Positions 36,935 to 45,988 of a stretch of 64,000 nt of DNA are shown piece after piece (positions within the stretch are counted from its first letter, which is position 1; every line of letters starts with the position of its first letter). The DNA lies in contig CAWBTE010000006.1 of assembly GCA_963791615.1 (NCBI GenBank), positions 372,001-436,000 of the forward strand, given 5' to 3'. A model generated the notes under the pieces. That model was not told where the DNA came from and ran no database searches. It worked only from the letters and a program-made list of their open reading frames with translations. The DNA comes from CAILZL01 sp963791615 (lineage in GTDB: Bacteria > Pseudomonadota > Gammaproteobacteria > Steroidobacterales > Steroidobacteraceae). The translations under genes were made by a program, and so were the position numbers.

Positions 36935-37189
36935 CTAGTCCACCATGTCAAACAGCGCACACCATCCATCCTCAGTAACCTCGCCCTCCATCACTTTGCA
37001 GCCATCCGGTTTCAGGAAGAGTGAACATATTGCACAGGACTGAATACCCTTGGGTTGATCCTGGTATCGAGCCGCATCCTTGGTGACTTTGACAACGGTC
37101 TCGTCCGGTTTTTCGGAAGCCAGTGTACGACCGGCCCAAAGGCCGGCCGCACACAGGATCGTACCGGTTACGTGACGCCGGCTTGACAT
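36935..37189 (-). CDS. High-potential iron-sulfur protein (HiPIP)
   Basis: The 84-residue protein has a Tat-like leader (MSSRRHVTG and a hydrophobic run to TLASE), then the HiPIP cluster pattern: Cys52-x2-Cys55-x8-Cys64-x12-Cys77, with the final Cys in GWCALF. HiPIPs carry one 4Fe-4S cluster and shuttle single electrons in the periplasm at high potential. The length is typical of short HiPIPs. The ATG overlaps the stop of the upstream amidohydrolase by one base (TGATG). That coupling suggests the HiPIP serves that exported enzyme or the haem lipoprotein downstream. Confidence 0.9.
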   Translation of the reverse strand: MSSRRHVTGTILCAAGLWAGRTLASEKPDETVVKVTKDAARYQDQPKGIQSCAICSLFLKPDGCKVMEGEVTEDGWCALFDMVD

Positions 37190-38707
37190 CAGGTGAAAAC
37201 GGAATGGTCGATCGGCCCGGCAACATAGCCGTAGCGGAGGTTGCTCGGCTGCCGCCCCTGACGTTCGTACTCAGCCTTCATGGCAGCCAGTTTGTCGCTG
37301 CGCATCTGGCTCTCGGCAACAGCCTGGTTGATCCCGTAAAGCCTGGCGTTATTGCCGCCGAAAATGGCTCTCTTGATCGCACCATCCGCCGCGCCCAAGG
37401 GCTTGAAGCCGATACTTCTTCTGCATGTCTTCGGGAATTTCCAGCCGGCGCAAGCCTTCAATCTGCCACTGTGGCGAGCCGGTCCAGACTGCGTCCGTAC
37501 CCCAGCACACCCGGTCCACACCCATGCCTTTGATCAGGCTTCCCATGATCGCCGCAACGATACGGGGTTGCGACACCACGGTCATGGCAAAGATCTGGCC
37601 GGTGTCTGCATAGACATTGTTGACGCCGTATTTTGCAGGAATTTCGGCCAGGTCACTGACCCATGAAAGGCGTCCGGTTTTATCCCATTCCTCGTCAGCA
37701 AAAGCGGGATCGCCACCCACGTGACGATAACCAGCGTGGTAGATGATGAAGTTCAACTGCGGCCAGTCTTTCGCCGCCTTGCCTACATCGCTGACATCCA
37801 CGAAGGGTCGAAGTTTCGGGAACTGCGTGTCCAGAGGCGTCGCAAACAGTCCTTTGTGAATGCACACATTCTTGATGCCCGCCTTTACAAATTTCTCATA
37901 GGCCTTGTACGTGGTTTTTTCGTCGTCCATCCGCCACGGATAATTGCTTTTGTCCTTATGGGTATTGTCGCCAATTGTGTACCCCTTCATGGCATCCGGT
38001 TTGAGTTCGAGAGCAGCGTCCACCGCTTCCAGCCAACCGGGCTGCCCGGGCGTAAATATGGCGTGGGCGTACAACCGCTTGGAGCCGAACCGCTGGTTGA
38101 CAGTGGTCCGCGCATCCGCCATCTGCTGATTGGTGAGGAACCAGTCCTCAACGATGTCCGATGGCGCCGAAGATATCTGCGCAATCTTGGTATCCGAATC
38201 GAGGAAGACCTCTTTGACGTAGTTTTCAAACTTGAGGTCTGCAAGGGATTGTTCCTTGCCGGACAGGGTGCTGTTCCAGCCTGCCTTGCCCACTGCGTTA
38301 CGCATGGCGACGAAACTGGTCAGGCGCGTATCATCGCGCAGAAAATGGGTGTGCATGTCGACAATGAACTGATCCTTGAGCGCATTGGCGCGCGCATCAG
38401 CCATTTCGGGCGTTGCTGCTTCAGCAATGTTGGCGTCGAATAGCACACCAAAGGTCTCGTTAAGCGCAACGTAGGCCGCTGCCATACCCGCGGCTGACTG
38501 GAAAAACTGCCGGCGTGACACGCCCTGACGCCGTGCCTGCTCATCACCCAATGCCAGCAGGCGAGCTTCCAGTTCGCGCTGCTTGGGCGTTTGTGGCGTC
38601 GGAAAATACTCGTCACTCGACACGCTTTGTGTCGGGATTGGCATGAAATGGGGCATGTCCTCTGCTGGGGTCAACTTGGCGCGATCATCGTCACTAAGAA
38701 ATTTCAT
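37189..38707 (-). pseudogene. Tat-exported amidohydrolase, single frameshift near 37410
   Basis: This is an amidohydrolase-2-type TIM barrel with an unusual N-terminus: about 60 polar residues precede the twin-arginine segment SRRQFFQSAAGMAA. The metal motif FIVDMHTHFLRDD follows, then FIIYHAGYRH and CWGTDAVWTGSP. The first frame runs through QKKYRLQ; the natural continuation in the next frame is IGFKPLGAADGAIKRAIFGG, ending in HSVFT at 37189. One inserted base at 37408-37415 would explain the break. The repaired length would be about 505 residues. The product is predicted to be periplasmic and coupled to the HiPIP gene. The substrate is unknown. Confidence 0.82.
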
Positions 38708-38877
38708 TGCTTCATCCCCCTAAAATTACGACGGCTTTGCTAGACATACTGATCTTATCCCAGACAATCGGACTTTGTGTAAGGCACTTTTGCATGTGCC
38801 TTCTCGAACTGCCCCAACATGAGAACTGTTGGACGTTGAATGCACGCAGAGTCATGTGTCCATCGTCGCGCGGCACT

Positions 38878-38902
38878 GGTCTGGAACCATTACTCATTCA
38901 CT
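38878..38902 (-). promoter_or_regulatory. Shared leader element, copy 2
   Basis: This is the partner of the element at 36855-36879. On the minus strand it follows the DUF6644 gene end and lies about 170-195 bases upstream of the Tat amidohydrolase start. It marks a probable second promoter within the cluster. Confidence 0.5.
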
Positions 38903-38911
38903 CACATGATG

Positions 38912-39388
38912 TCATGCATACGCGATCCAGCGTCCGCAGATGATCACACTCACCCAGGTGACAATTGAAATCCCCGCCATCAACCGTGCGCTGGTGGGCG
39001 CAGGACGGCCGACATCCCACGCTGACACCTGGGCATATGGACCGAGATGGAACAGCGCGGCGTTGATGCCCGCAAGGCCGATCAACCCGAGCTTGAGGAA
39101 AAATGCAGAATTGCCGACCAGATCTGCGGCATGCGCAACAAACAAGAGCGCACCGGATACGGCGACCACCAGAAACGCAAGCACCGTCCACGGCAGGGCG
39201 TGGCGCGCCAGTTGCTGTAACGAAATATGGCGTGAAGCACCAAGGATACGCAGGTCCACCACCACGACCGAGCCAAACAGCAGTGCCAACCCGACCAGGT
39301 GCACCGATTCCACAACCGGATAGGCCAGAGGATCGCTGCGCAGGAACACGGCCAGCGGCCACTGGTGGATGGTCTGGCCGAATTCCAT
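38912..39388 (-). CDS. DUF6644-like four-helix membrane protein
   Basis: The 158-residue protein has four hydrophobic helices: around residues 25-47 (VHLVGLALLFGSVVVVDLRILG), 64-88, 95-115 and 138-156. One conserved His lies in the first and another in LARHALPW. The arrangement recalls small haem b-type or DUF2214/DUF6644 inner-membrane proteins. The His residues could ligate haem, but this is inference. It starts six bases after the DUF6152 stop, so the two form an operon. Its position between periplasmic redox genes suggests a membrane electron-transfer role. Confidence 0.72.
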   Translation of the reverse strand: MEFGQTIHQWPLAVFLRSDPLAYPVVESVHLVGLALLFGSVVVVDLRILGASRHISLQQLARHALPWTVLAFLVVAVSGALLFVAHAADLVGNSAFFLKLGLIGLAGINAALFHLGPYAQVSAWDVGRPAPTSARLMAGISIVTWVSVIICGRWIAYA

Positions 39389-39394
39389 GCAGGA

Positions 39395-39754
39395 TCAGCG
39401 CAGCTCAGTGCTCTTGCCGCCGACGATGATGCGTTCGACGCGCATCTCACCCGGCTTGGCGGTACTTGGATAGCCAACCACGGTGACGGTCGCTCCGACC
39501 TTGACCATTTCACTGTTCAGGCCGCGCGACTCCATACGCGTGATTGGCGCCAGCCAGGCGAACCAGGTCTTGTCAGCGGTCTTGACCTTGATGGTGGCGT
39601 GTGGATTCTCATACTTCGATTCGATGACGGTACCGGTGAGATTCAGCACTTCCTTGTCGTTGTACTCGGTCCAGCCGTGATGGGCGAATGCGGCTGGCAG
39701 TCCCAGCGCAGCAACAAGGGCGGCAAATACGATGGATGGCTTGCGTATTGACAT
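39395..39754 (-). CDS. DUF6152-family small exported protein (second copy)
   Basis: The 119-residue protein has a Sec signal ending at AFA, then HHGWTEYND, LNLTGTVIESKYENPHATI and a C-terminal strand-rich region. It is a shorter relative of the gene at 33378, with the same His-His start of the mature protein and NPH motif, which may bind metal. It is first in the minus-strand module, six bases ahead of the DUF6644 gene. Function unknown. Confidence 0.78.
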   Translation of the reverse strand: MSIRKPSIVFAALVAALGLPAAFAHHGWTEYNDKEVLNLTGTVIESKYENPHATIKVKTADKTWFAWLAPITRMESRGLNSEMVKVGATVTVVGYPSTAKPGEMRVERIIVGGKSTELR

Positions 39755-40121
39755 GGCAGCTCCTGGTCAGGGTTATACGACAAGAAAACGGTTGCTCGCG
39801 TCACGAGGCCGTGCGGCGGGCACCACCGATTAAAGTAGCGTAGCAAGTCGGCTTCAGCGTGGGGAGTCTCTACCGAGCGATGATTTGCCAAGAAATGACA
39901 GCGATGGAAGCAGACGTCTGCGTTATCGATTTGCAGAATAATGAGCACAGATTCAATGCCTGTAGTCGCTTCATTGCGTTTCACGTGTTTGCACAAAGTG
40001 GCCGAGCCTTGGCTGGTGAATGGCGGTGTATCAAGGGATGTTGTGTAACCTGAATCGACCGCATGTGATTAGAATGGATCCCGCCCGCACTACCCTGCCA
40101 CGCAAACGAGTGCACTCTGTA
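39755..40121. other. Divergent intergenic region
   Basis: About 370 bases separate the DUF6152 gene and the DUF4159 gene. The region must contain both promoters. No convincing small gene or RNA was recognised. Confidence 0.4.
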
Positions 40122-40907
40122 ATGAGTCCGACCGCAAAGCACTTCTGCTGGATTGCTGGCCTGCTGTGCGCGTTCGCTTTCAGTCAGGCCGACCCACGGC
40201 GCGCGAAGGAAATCAGCACTCCTGAAGCCGAGTTTCACATTGCGCGGGTCAAGTATGCAGCGACTGGCGGTGGCGGCTCTCGCGGCTACTTCCAGCCGTA
40301 TTGGGCGATTGACTATCCGCTCGCTGAAGAACACTTCACGTCGGCCTTGCGCAGGCTGACCCGCGTTTCGGTGGTAACGGACAGTGTCCAGCTGACGCTC
40401 AGCGATGCGCGCCTCTTCAATTATCCGTTTCTGTTGCTGCAGCAGCCCGGCAAGGGACATTGGCGTCCCACGGAGCAGGATGCCACCAACCTCAGAGAGT
40501 ATCTGCTGCGCGGTGGTTTTCTGCTGGTTGATGATTTTCACGGCGACTATGAATGGGCCGTTTTCCAGACCGCCATGCAAACGGTGTTTCCGGATCGCCC
40601 GATCGTGGACATTCCGCCTGACGATGTGTTGATGAACATTGTGTTCACCACTGATCAAAACATTCCGCTTCCCGGAAAACGACACCTGGGTCGGGGACGT
40701 GACGGCGAGGTCGCCCCGTACATGGAAGGTCCACCACGCTGGCGAGGTGTGTACGATGACAATGGCCGGGTGATGGTCGCCATCAATTTCAATAGCGACA
40801 TGGGCGATGCCTGGGAGCATGAAGATGATCCCTACTATCCGCTGCCCATGACGACCGCGGCGCATCAGAGGGGAATCAACTATGTCATCTACACGATGAC
40901 GCGTTAG
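40122..40907 (+). CDS. DUF4159-domain exported protein
   Basis: The 261-residue protein has a signal peptide (to SQADP) and one DUF4159 domain: FHIARVKYAATGGGG, WAIDYPLAEEHF, FLLLQQPGKGHW, LREYLLRGGFLLVDDFHG and NYVIYTMTR. The domain is related to class I glutamine-amidotransferase-like folds and often occurs beside MoxR/VWA or tetratricopeptide genes, which are not seen here. ATG 40122 was chosen because it starts the signal directly; ATGs at 40074 and 40020 are in frame. Ribosome sites are weak at all of them. It is isolated from its neighbours. Function unknown. Confidence 0.78.
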   Translation: MSPTAKHFCWIAGLLCAFAFSQADPRRAKEISTPEAEFHIARVKYAATGGGGSRGYFQPYWAIDYPLAEEHFTSALRRLTRVSVVTDSVQLTLSDARLFNYPFLLLQQPGKGHWRPTEQDATNLREYLLRGGFLLVDDFHGDYEWAVFQTAMQTVFPDRPIVDIPPDDVLMNIVFTTDQNIPLPGKRHLGRGRDGEVAPYMEGPPRWRGVYDDNGRVMVAINFNSDMGDAWEHEDDPYYPLPMTTAAHQRGINYVIYTMTR

Positions 40908-41020
40908 GGAACTGCGGACTTGTCAGCACGTCTGCTCAAGGTGGTGGCTGGGTTATTAGATATCGGCCCGAAGCGGTCGGTCGCGTCTCGGTTCCAATTC
41001 TTCTGATACCAGCCGTTCAG

Positions 41021-41057
41021 TTGCGGGCGCGCTCTCTGGTCAGTATAATAATTATAC
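41021..41057 (+). promoter_or_regulatory. brnTA promoter with overlapping palindromic operator
   Basis: A -35-like TTGCGG (41021-41026) and a consensus -10 TATAAT (41044-41049) are 17 bases apart. The -10 lies inside a perfect palindrome GTATAAT-A-ATTATAC (41043-41057), with a further GTTATAC half-site at 41062. BrnA-type antitoxins repress their own operon, so this is the natural operator. Confidence 0.65.
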
Positions 41058-41093
41058 CTTTGTTATACCGACGGTTGGCGGCATCTGGCGTAT

Positions 41094-41364
41094 ATGGATT
41101 TCAAAATACGACCCCAACAAAAGCGCCGAGAACAAGCGAAAGCACGGCATTGACTTCGAAGAGGCGCAAGCGCTTTGGGCGGACTTCGCGTTGGTAGAAA
41201 TTCCGGCGCGTGTTGCTGATGAGCCGCGTTGGGTGATGATTGGCAAGATTCGACAGAAACACTGGTCCGCAGTAGTCACCCGTCGTGGCGATAACGTGCG
41301 AATAATTTCTGTGAGGCGATCGCGAGAGGAGGAGGTGGAAATTTATGAAAGCCAAGATATTTGA
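41094..41364 (+). CDS. brnT: BrnT ribonuclease toxin, apparent frameshift near its start
   Basis: The frame reading YDPNKSAENKRKHGIDFEEA, then IGKIRQKHWSAVVTRRGDN and VRIISVRRSREEE is a BrnT toxin, a small RelE-like ribonuclease: the KHGIDFEEA helix, and the R and H residues near the C-terminus, fit the family. That frame has no start codon. ATG 41094 reads MDF and would enter the toxin frame as MDFKYDPNK if one A of AAAA (41103-41106) were removed. So either a one-base error or a real inactivating mutation is present. Repaired length is about 90 residues. The 3' end overlaps brnA by 20 bases, the standard brnTA order. Confidence 0.75.
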
Positions 41365-41584
41365 TCGGAAGTTTGATTCCGGTGCGAAAATTACAGATCA
41401 ACTTGATCTTAGTAAGGCTCGACGTGGTGGTATCGATGCGAAGCGAGTCAACGTAGATTTTCCTGCCTGGATGGTAGATTCCCTTGATCGCGAAGCGCGT
41501 CGTATGGGAGTCACACGGCAGTCGCTTATCAAGCTATGGCTTGCTGATAAGTTGGGTCACCCCGCTGTGATCGGGAAACGTTAG
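41345..41584 (+). CDS. brnA: BrnA ribbon-helix-helix antitoxin
   Basis: The 79-residue product has a variable N-terminus and a C-terminal ribbon-helix-helix segment (KRVNVDFPAWMVDSLDREA, then GVTRQSLIKLWLADKL), as in BrnA antitoxins, which bind BrnT and repress the operon. A strong GAGGAGGAGG ribosome site lies inside the end of brnT. The overlap and order support a type II toxin-antitoxin pair. The palindrome at 41043-41057 is the likely binding site. Confidence 0.87.
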   Translation: MKAKIFDRKFDSGAKITDQLDLSKARRGGIDAKRVNVDFPAWMVDSLDREARRMGVTRQSLIKLWLADKLGHPAVIGKR

Positions 41585-41698
41585 TGCGTGGCGAAAGGTA
41601 GCGGACAGATTAGCTAGAAATTTACGCTATCGACCCGGAGCGGACGTTGGTACTGCAACCAAATAATTGGCTTAAGCTTAAGTCCGTTCTCATACCGA

Positions 41699-43404
41699 TC
41701 ACGCGCTCTTTTTGTCTGTCTTTTGCCTTGGTGGTTTGTTGAGACGTTTAAGCATCTCGCCACCTCTGGCCACGGTATCCTTATCCGATGTTTTTGCCAA
41801 ACTTCGATATACCCTTGAAGCCTGTTGAAAACACAAATTGATCTGCTTGTCGTCAATTTTCGCAATGTCTATATCTAGCAACAATTGTGATCTTGGTTGT
41901 CGACAGCTGGTTAACGCGCGCGCCAGAAGAGCCAGAACATAAAATTTTAGATTCTTTTGGTCTGCACGATCAATTTCTTTATTCGCCAAGAAATCCTCGA
42001 CGCGACGCAGAAGTTGAACGCAAGTCAAGTATGCGGGCAGGTCTAGAGCGCTTTCCCCAAAAACTAGTTCATACTTGTTGTCGTCCTTAAAATAGTTGCC
42101 TGGTCGAGCCCTCGCGTCGTCTGGTCTCTGTAGAACGATTGATACAACCGCTTGAGCAACCGTATTAACGCTTACAATTTTTGCTGCTGCCTTCCCTTGG
42201 TCTCGCCAAAACCCTTTGCGACGATCATAGTAAAAATCCACTTTCTTGAACAATTCTTCCATATTTCGATGTATTTGATCCGTCATTCTCAACGACGCTC
42301 CGGACATCTTGGTTTGACTGTTCGTTGATTTGATAATCAAGTCCTGTACTGCTGAATCAGCAATTTGAATGACGCGAACAAGTACCGAACGAGTGTCTTT
42401 CTCTTTCCGCAAATTAGCCGCGAAATAGGCGAATATTTCCCGGGATGTTTGCAGCCCATTTACAATCTGAGGATCTTCAATACTTAGTCCGCGCGATCCG
42501 GCGGGGGTAACTCTACTACCGAGGATGGTGATCCCATTGTTGAGTAGCCAAAAGTTCGCATTGACGTTGGCATTCCCCAGGGAGTCTTTTATTTGCTTGT
42601 TTACCGGATAATCTGACTGATACCCACGAACGTTAGATTCAAAGATGCGCTCTGCCAGAACTCCCGGTTCATCTTGCAGAAACTCCGCAAAATCCTTTAG
42701 ATGCACAAGACATACATATGAATCATCTTGCGTTGTCATTGGGTTCTCGCTTAAAACGAGATTCTTGCTCTTAGGTGGCCGTCGCTGAACTTGCTCCCAA
42801 AGCTGCTTTGCTCCTAGAGGTGAACTTCACAAGCTGCACCAACATGCTTAGTCGTGATTGCTTTGACGCGCTTGCAGGAATCAAGGGAGTAAGAATCTGG
42901 CGAAACAGCATCACCCGTAACGTAGTAGTAGTCGATAGTTATTGTTGGGAACGACCCTGATACCTTGATATATTGTTCTTTCCACGATTTCATCAGCTGT
43001 ACAAGTGTAGGGTTGTATCGCTGGCCGAATCCGTCGGCTGGCTTAGCCAAATCGAAAAAATCGTCGGCTAAATTTATCCATTTTTCGATTTCTGTGGGCT
43101 TGAAGCCGCCGCTCTGTTTTGCCTGTAGAAAAATCAATCGGATTTTACTAACGCTCTTTGGATCGAGCACAGTACTGTCATCGACTAGCTGTCGCTGATT
43201 GACGATGAAATAGACTGCATCAGCTCCACCATCACCGCCTCCTTCCGTGAAGCCGTCTCGGATTTCAACGTCATCTAGATCATACGGTTTTACAAATTGC
43301 TCAACACAGTAATAAAGCCATGGTTTGCCGCCCTTGAGATCTGCGACTCTGGAGCGCCATCCTTCAAAATTTGCCCTTACGACAATAGAATCATTGGTTT
43401 CCAT
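41699..43404 (-). pseudogene. AIPR-family abortive-infection phage-resistance protein, single frameshift near 42816
   Basis: The start at ATG 43404 (METNDSIVVRANF) gives an N-terminal nuclease-like region with GGGDGGADAVYFIV and IFLQAKQ, a D...QxK pattern seen in PD-(D/E)XK folds. The frame stops at 42814. The next frame reads LGAKQLWEQVQRRPPKSKN and continues into the AIPR core: FWLLNNGITILGS, then IVNGLQTSREIF and STNSQTKMSGAS. One missing base at the join restores a protein of about 567 residues, normal for AIPR. The family is tied to abortive phage defence. It lies tail-to-tail with brnTA in an AT-richer patch, suggesting an acquired defence island. Confidence 0.8.
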
Positions 43405-43621
43405 CTTTTGTCTTCCACACGTATCGGAGGCAGAAGAATAACACTCGAACCGTTCAGCACGACCACATTCGGGAGCAACTGAACGTCCGCATTGGGTCAA
43501 ACTCGGCTATCCGAACGACCAGCACTAAAAACACGGCCGCATCCTTAACGGCATGACTATGCCCATATAGAGCAGCAGAACTATCCCCATCTATTAACCG
43601 GCTGACAAATAGCGCTGTTTT

Positions 43622-43709
43622 CCGTTCGTGGTGATCGTGAGCATGTCGAACGATCGAACCACTCTGTTTCAGCGATAAGAACCCTTCGACGGGCTCAGGG
43701 CGAACGATC
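43622..43709. repeat. REP-like dispersed palindromic repeat
   Basis: Arms CCGTTCGTGGTGA...GAGCATGTCGAACG and CCCTTCGACGGGCTCAGGG...CGAACG are inverted relatives of each other. They match the widespread TTCGACAGGCTCAGGG-type intergenic repeat of proteobacteria, from memory. The repeat lies in a 349-base gene-free gap after the defence genes. Confidence 0.6.
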
Positions 43710-43753
43710 CATTTGTCCGCCGGTTTAATAACTAAACTGACCGACACAGTTTT

Positions 43754-44951
43754 TCAACGTGGCATGGATCGCATCGATGCGGCACCACCGGCGATCGGGA
43801 TGCGCTCGCCCGTGTCTTTCAGCGTTCCGCCATTGACGGCATAGATCGCGATCTGTTTCTCCACGTAAAACTGCACCAGCACCGTTTTGCTGTCGGCACT
43901 GAACACGATGCCTTGCGCAGCTTCGCCACCCGGCAGGTCGGCTGTCTTGATAGCTTCACCGTTGCGGATTTCGAACAGCAAAACGCGTCCACGTGATTTG
44001 CGTCCCGGGTTGTCGGGCAACAGGTTGGAGCCATCCATCGCCTGCACCGCGATCCATCGGCCGTCCGGAGAAAGAGCGACACCTTCGGGCACGGAGGGCA
44101 CCGTGACATGCTGGACGGCGCGGAACGGACGACGCGATCACATCAATCAAGGTGAAGGTATCGGCATCGGCGTAGAGACGCCCGGGATTTACCAATCCAG
44201 CCAGGCCGACATTACCGACCACGGCCCATTTGCCGTCGCTGGAAACATCAATCGAGTACGGGCCAATTCCGGTGGTGACACGATCGCGTGTCGTGCTCAC
44301 TTTTCCGTCCAGCACATCAAGCACCACCACGCCCTGCTCGTCGCGCAGCGCAACCAGTGCGGCCTTGCCATCATGCGTGAAGCTCACACCGGCGAGTCGC
44401 TTGTCGGCGATCTTTATCTGGTCTTTCAAACTTACTTTGTTGCCGTCGATGCCAAGCACAGCGACCGTGCCACTGGCGGTGGCTGCGAGCAGCAGCGTTC
44501 CCTCGCGGTTGATGGCGAGACCCTGCGGATGTGCGCCAATGTCGATCTTTTCGATGACATGCGGTGAGTTGGCCGCGAGATCTACGATCTGCAGAAAGTT
44601 TTCGAGCACCACCTTCTGCTCCGTCCGGTCGTACCGGTTCGGCGCTGAAACAATGGCAAGCTGTCCATTCGGCGTGATGGCAACTGCTTGCGGTGGCCCG
44701 GCGAGCGTGTGCTGGACTTCGATCGTTGCCTTCACCCTGGCTGGAAAGCGGGAGGCGTCGATCAATGTCAGCGTGTCAGGACCGACGCCCTCGGGATAGG
44801 TGTCTTTGCCCATTACACGGACATACTTGGCATCGTTGGCAGAGACGATCAGGTCAGCCGCGCTGGCCGAGGTCGTTATTTGCGTCACGGCGACTGCTCC
44901 AAATGCGAGTGTTATTGCTCGAGCCAGACGGCCGGCTTGTGCCTGCTTCAT
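43754..44951 (-). pseudogene. Exported YncE-like beta-propeller protein, single frameshift near 44130
   Basis: The start at ATG 44951 is preceded by AGGAATCAAGTC. A signal peptide ends near SASAAD. Propeller repeats of the YncE/lactonase type follow: VAITPNGQLAIVSAP, GLAINREGTLLLAATASG, VSFTHDGKAALVALRD and IDVSSDGKWAVVGN. The frame breaks near 44130. The natural continuation VPSVPEGVALSPDGRWIAVQAMDGS runs to 43754 in another frame. One base would repair it to about 398 residues. Function is probably ligand binding or lactone hydrolysis in the periplasm. Confidence 0.78.
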
Positions 44952-44965
44952 GACTTGATTCCTGC

Positions 44966-45954
44966 TCAGGTATTGAGAGCGGCGCGTCTGGTCACAGCCG
45001 GATTGACGACGTTCTGTGGTCTGCCTTCAAACGCGGCGACGATGTTATCCACTGCCAGTTGGGCCATCGCATAACGTGTCTCGTGCGTAGCCGAGCCAAT
45101 GTGTGGCAATGCGACCACATTCTTCATCGCGAGCAAGGGTGAATCCGCTGCCAACGGCTCTTTTTCAAACACGTCCAGGCCCGCCGCATGGATGTGGCCA
45201 TTGCGTAGTGCTTCGATCAGCGCTGCTTCATCAACGGTAGCGCCGCGGCCGCCGTTAATGAAAATACCACTCCGCTTCATCTGTGCGAATTGGCTGGCGC
45301 CGATCAGCTTGCTGGTTTCGGACAGTCAGCGGCAGCGTGTTGCAAACGAAATCCGACTGCGCCAGCAATTCATCAAGCGATACCTTGCGTGCCTGCAACT
45401 CCGCTTCTGCTGTGGGCACCGGATTACGGTTGTAGTACAGGATGTTCATGCCGAAACCCAACTTGCCACGACGCGCCACCGCCTGACCGATGCGACCCAT
45501 GCCGAGGATGCCCAGCGTCTTGCCATGCACGTTCACACCGTACTCAGCAGGACCGATGCTGTGTTGCCATTGCCCTGCTTTGACCCATCTCAGCCAGTTC
45601 GACTACACGCCGCGCGCTGGCCAGCATCAGCGCGAAGATGGTATCGGCAGTCGTCTCGGTGAGTACATGCGGTGTGTGCGAGAGGATGATGCCGCGCTCG
45701 GTCAGATAATCGACATCGAAGTTGTCATACCCCACCGAGACCGTGGAGATTGCCAACATATCGCGCGCCGGCTCCAGTAACGCCCTGCCAATCGTCACAT
45801 TGGCGCCGAGCAAACCATGTGCATCACGCACGGCAGCGGCGAACGCCTCATGATTGCTGGCATCGACGTACGCGAAGTGAGTGACCTCAAAACGTTCACG
45901 CAGAAAGACCAGCAGCGGTTCTGGCAAGGGCCGGAAAACAACAAGTTTCTTCAT
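44966..45954 (-). pseudogene. D-2-hydroxyacid dehydrogenase (GhrB/TkrA-like), two frameshifts
   Basis: Three consecutive frames together make one NAD(P)-dependent 2-hydroxyacid dehydrogenase of about 328 residues. They hold an N-terminal catalytic domain to VVELAE, a nucleotide domain with LGILGMGRIGQAVARRG, and the catalytic residues Arg in GGRGATVDE, Glu in FEKEP and His in LPHIGSATHE. Breaks are at about 45588 (an extra A before WVKAGQW) and 45320 (an extra C before ETSKLIG). Each is one base. The enzyme would reduce glyoxylate, hydroxypyruvate or 2-ketogluconate. It follows the MFS and KDG-kinase genes on the same strand, fitting sugar-acid use. Confidence 0.83.
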
Positions 45955-45988
45955 ACAGGATCTCTTCAGTTCATTCCATTTGTAGTGG

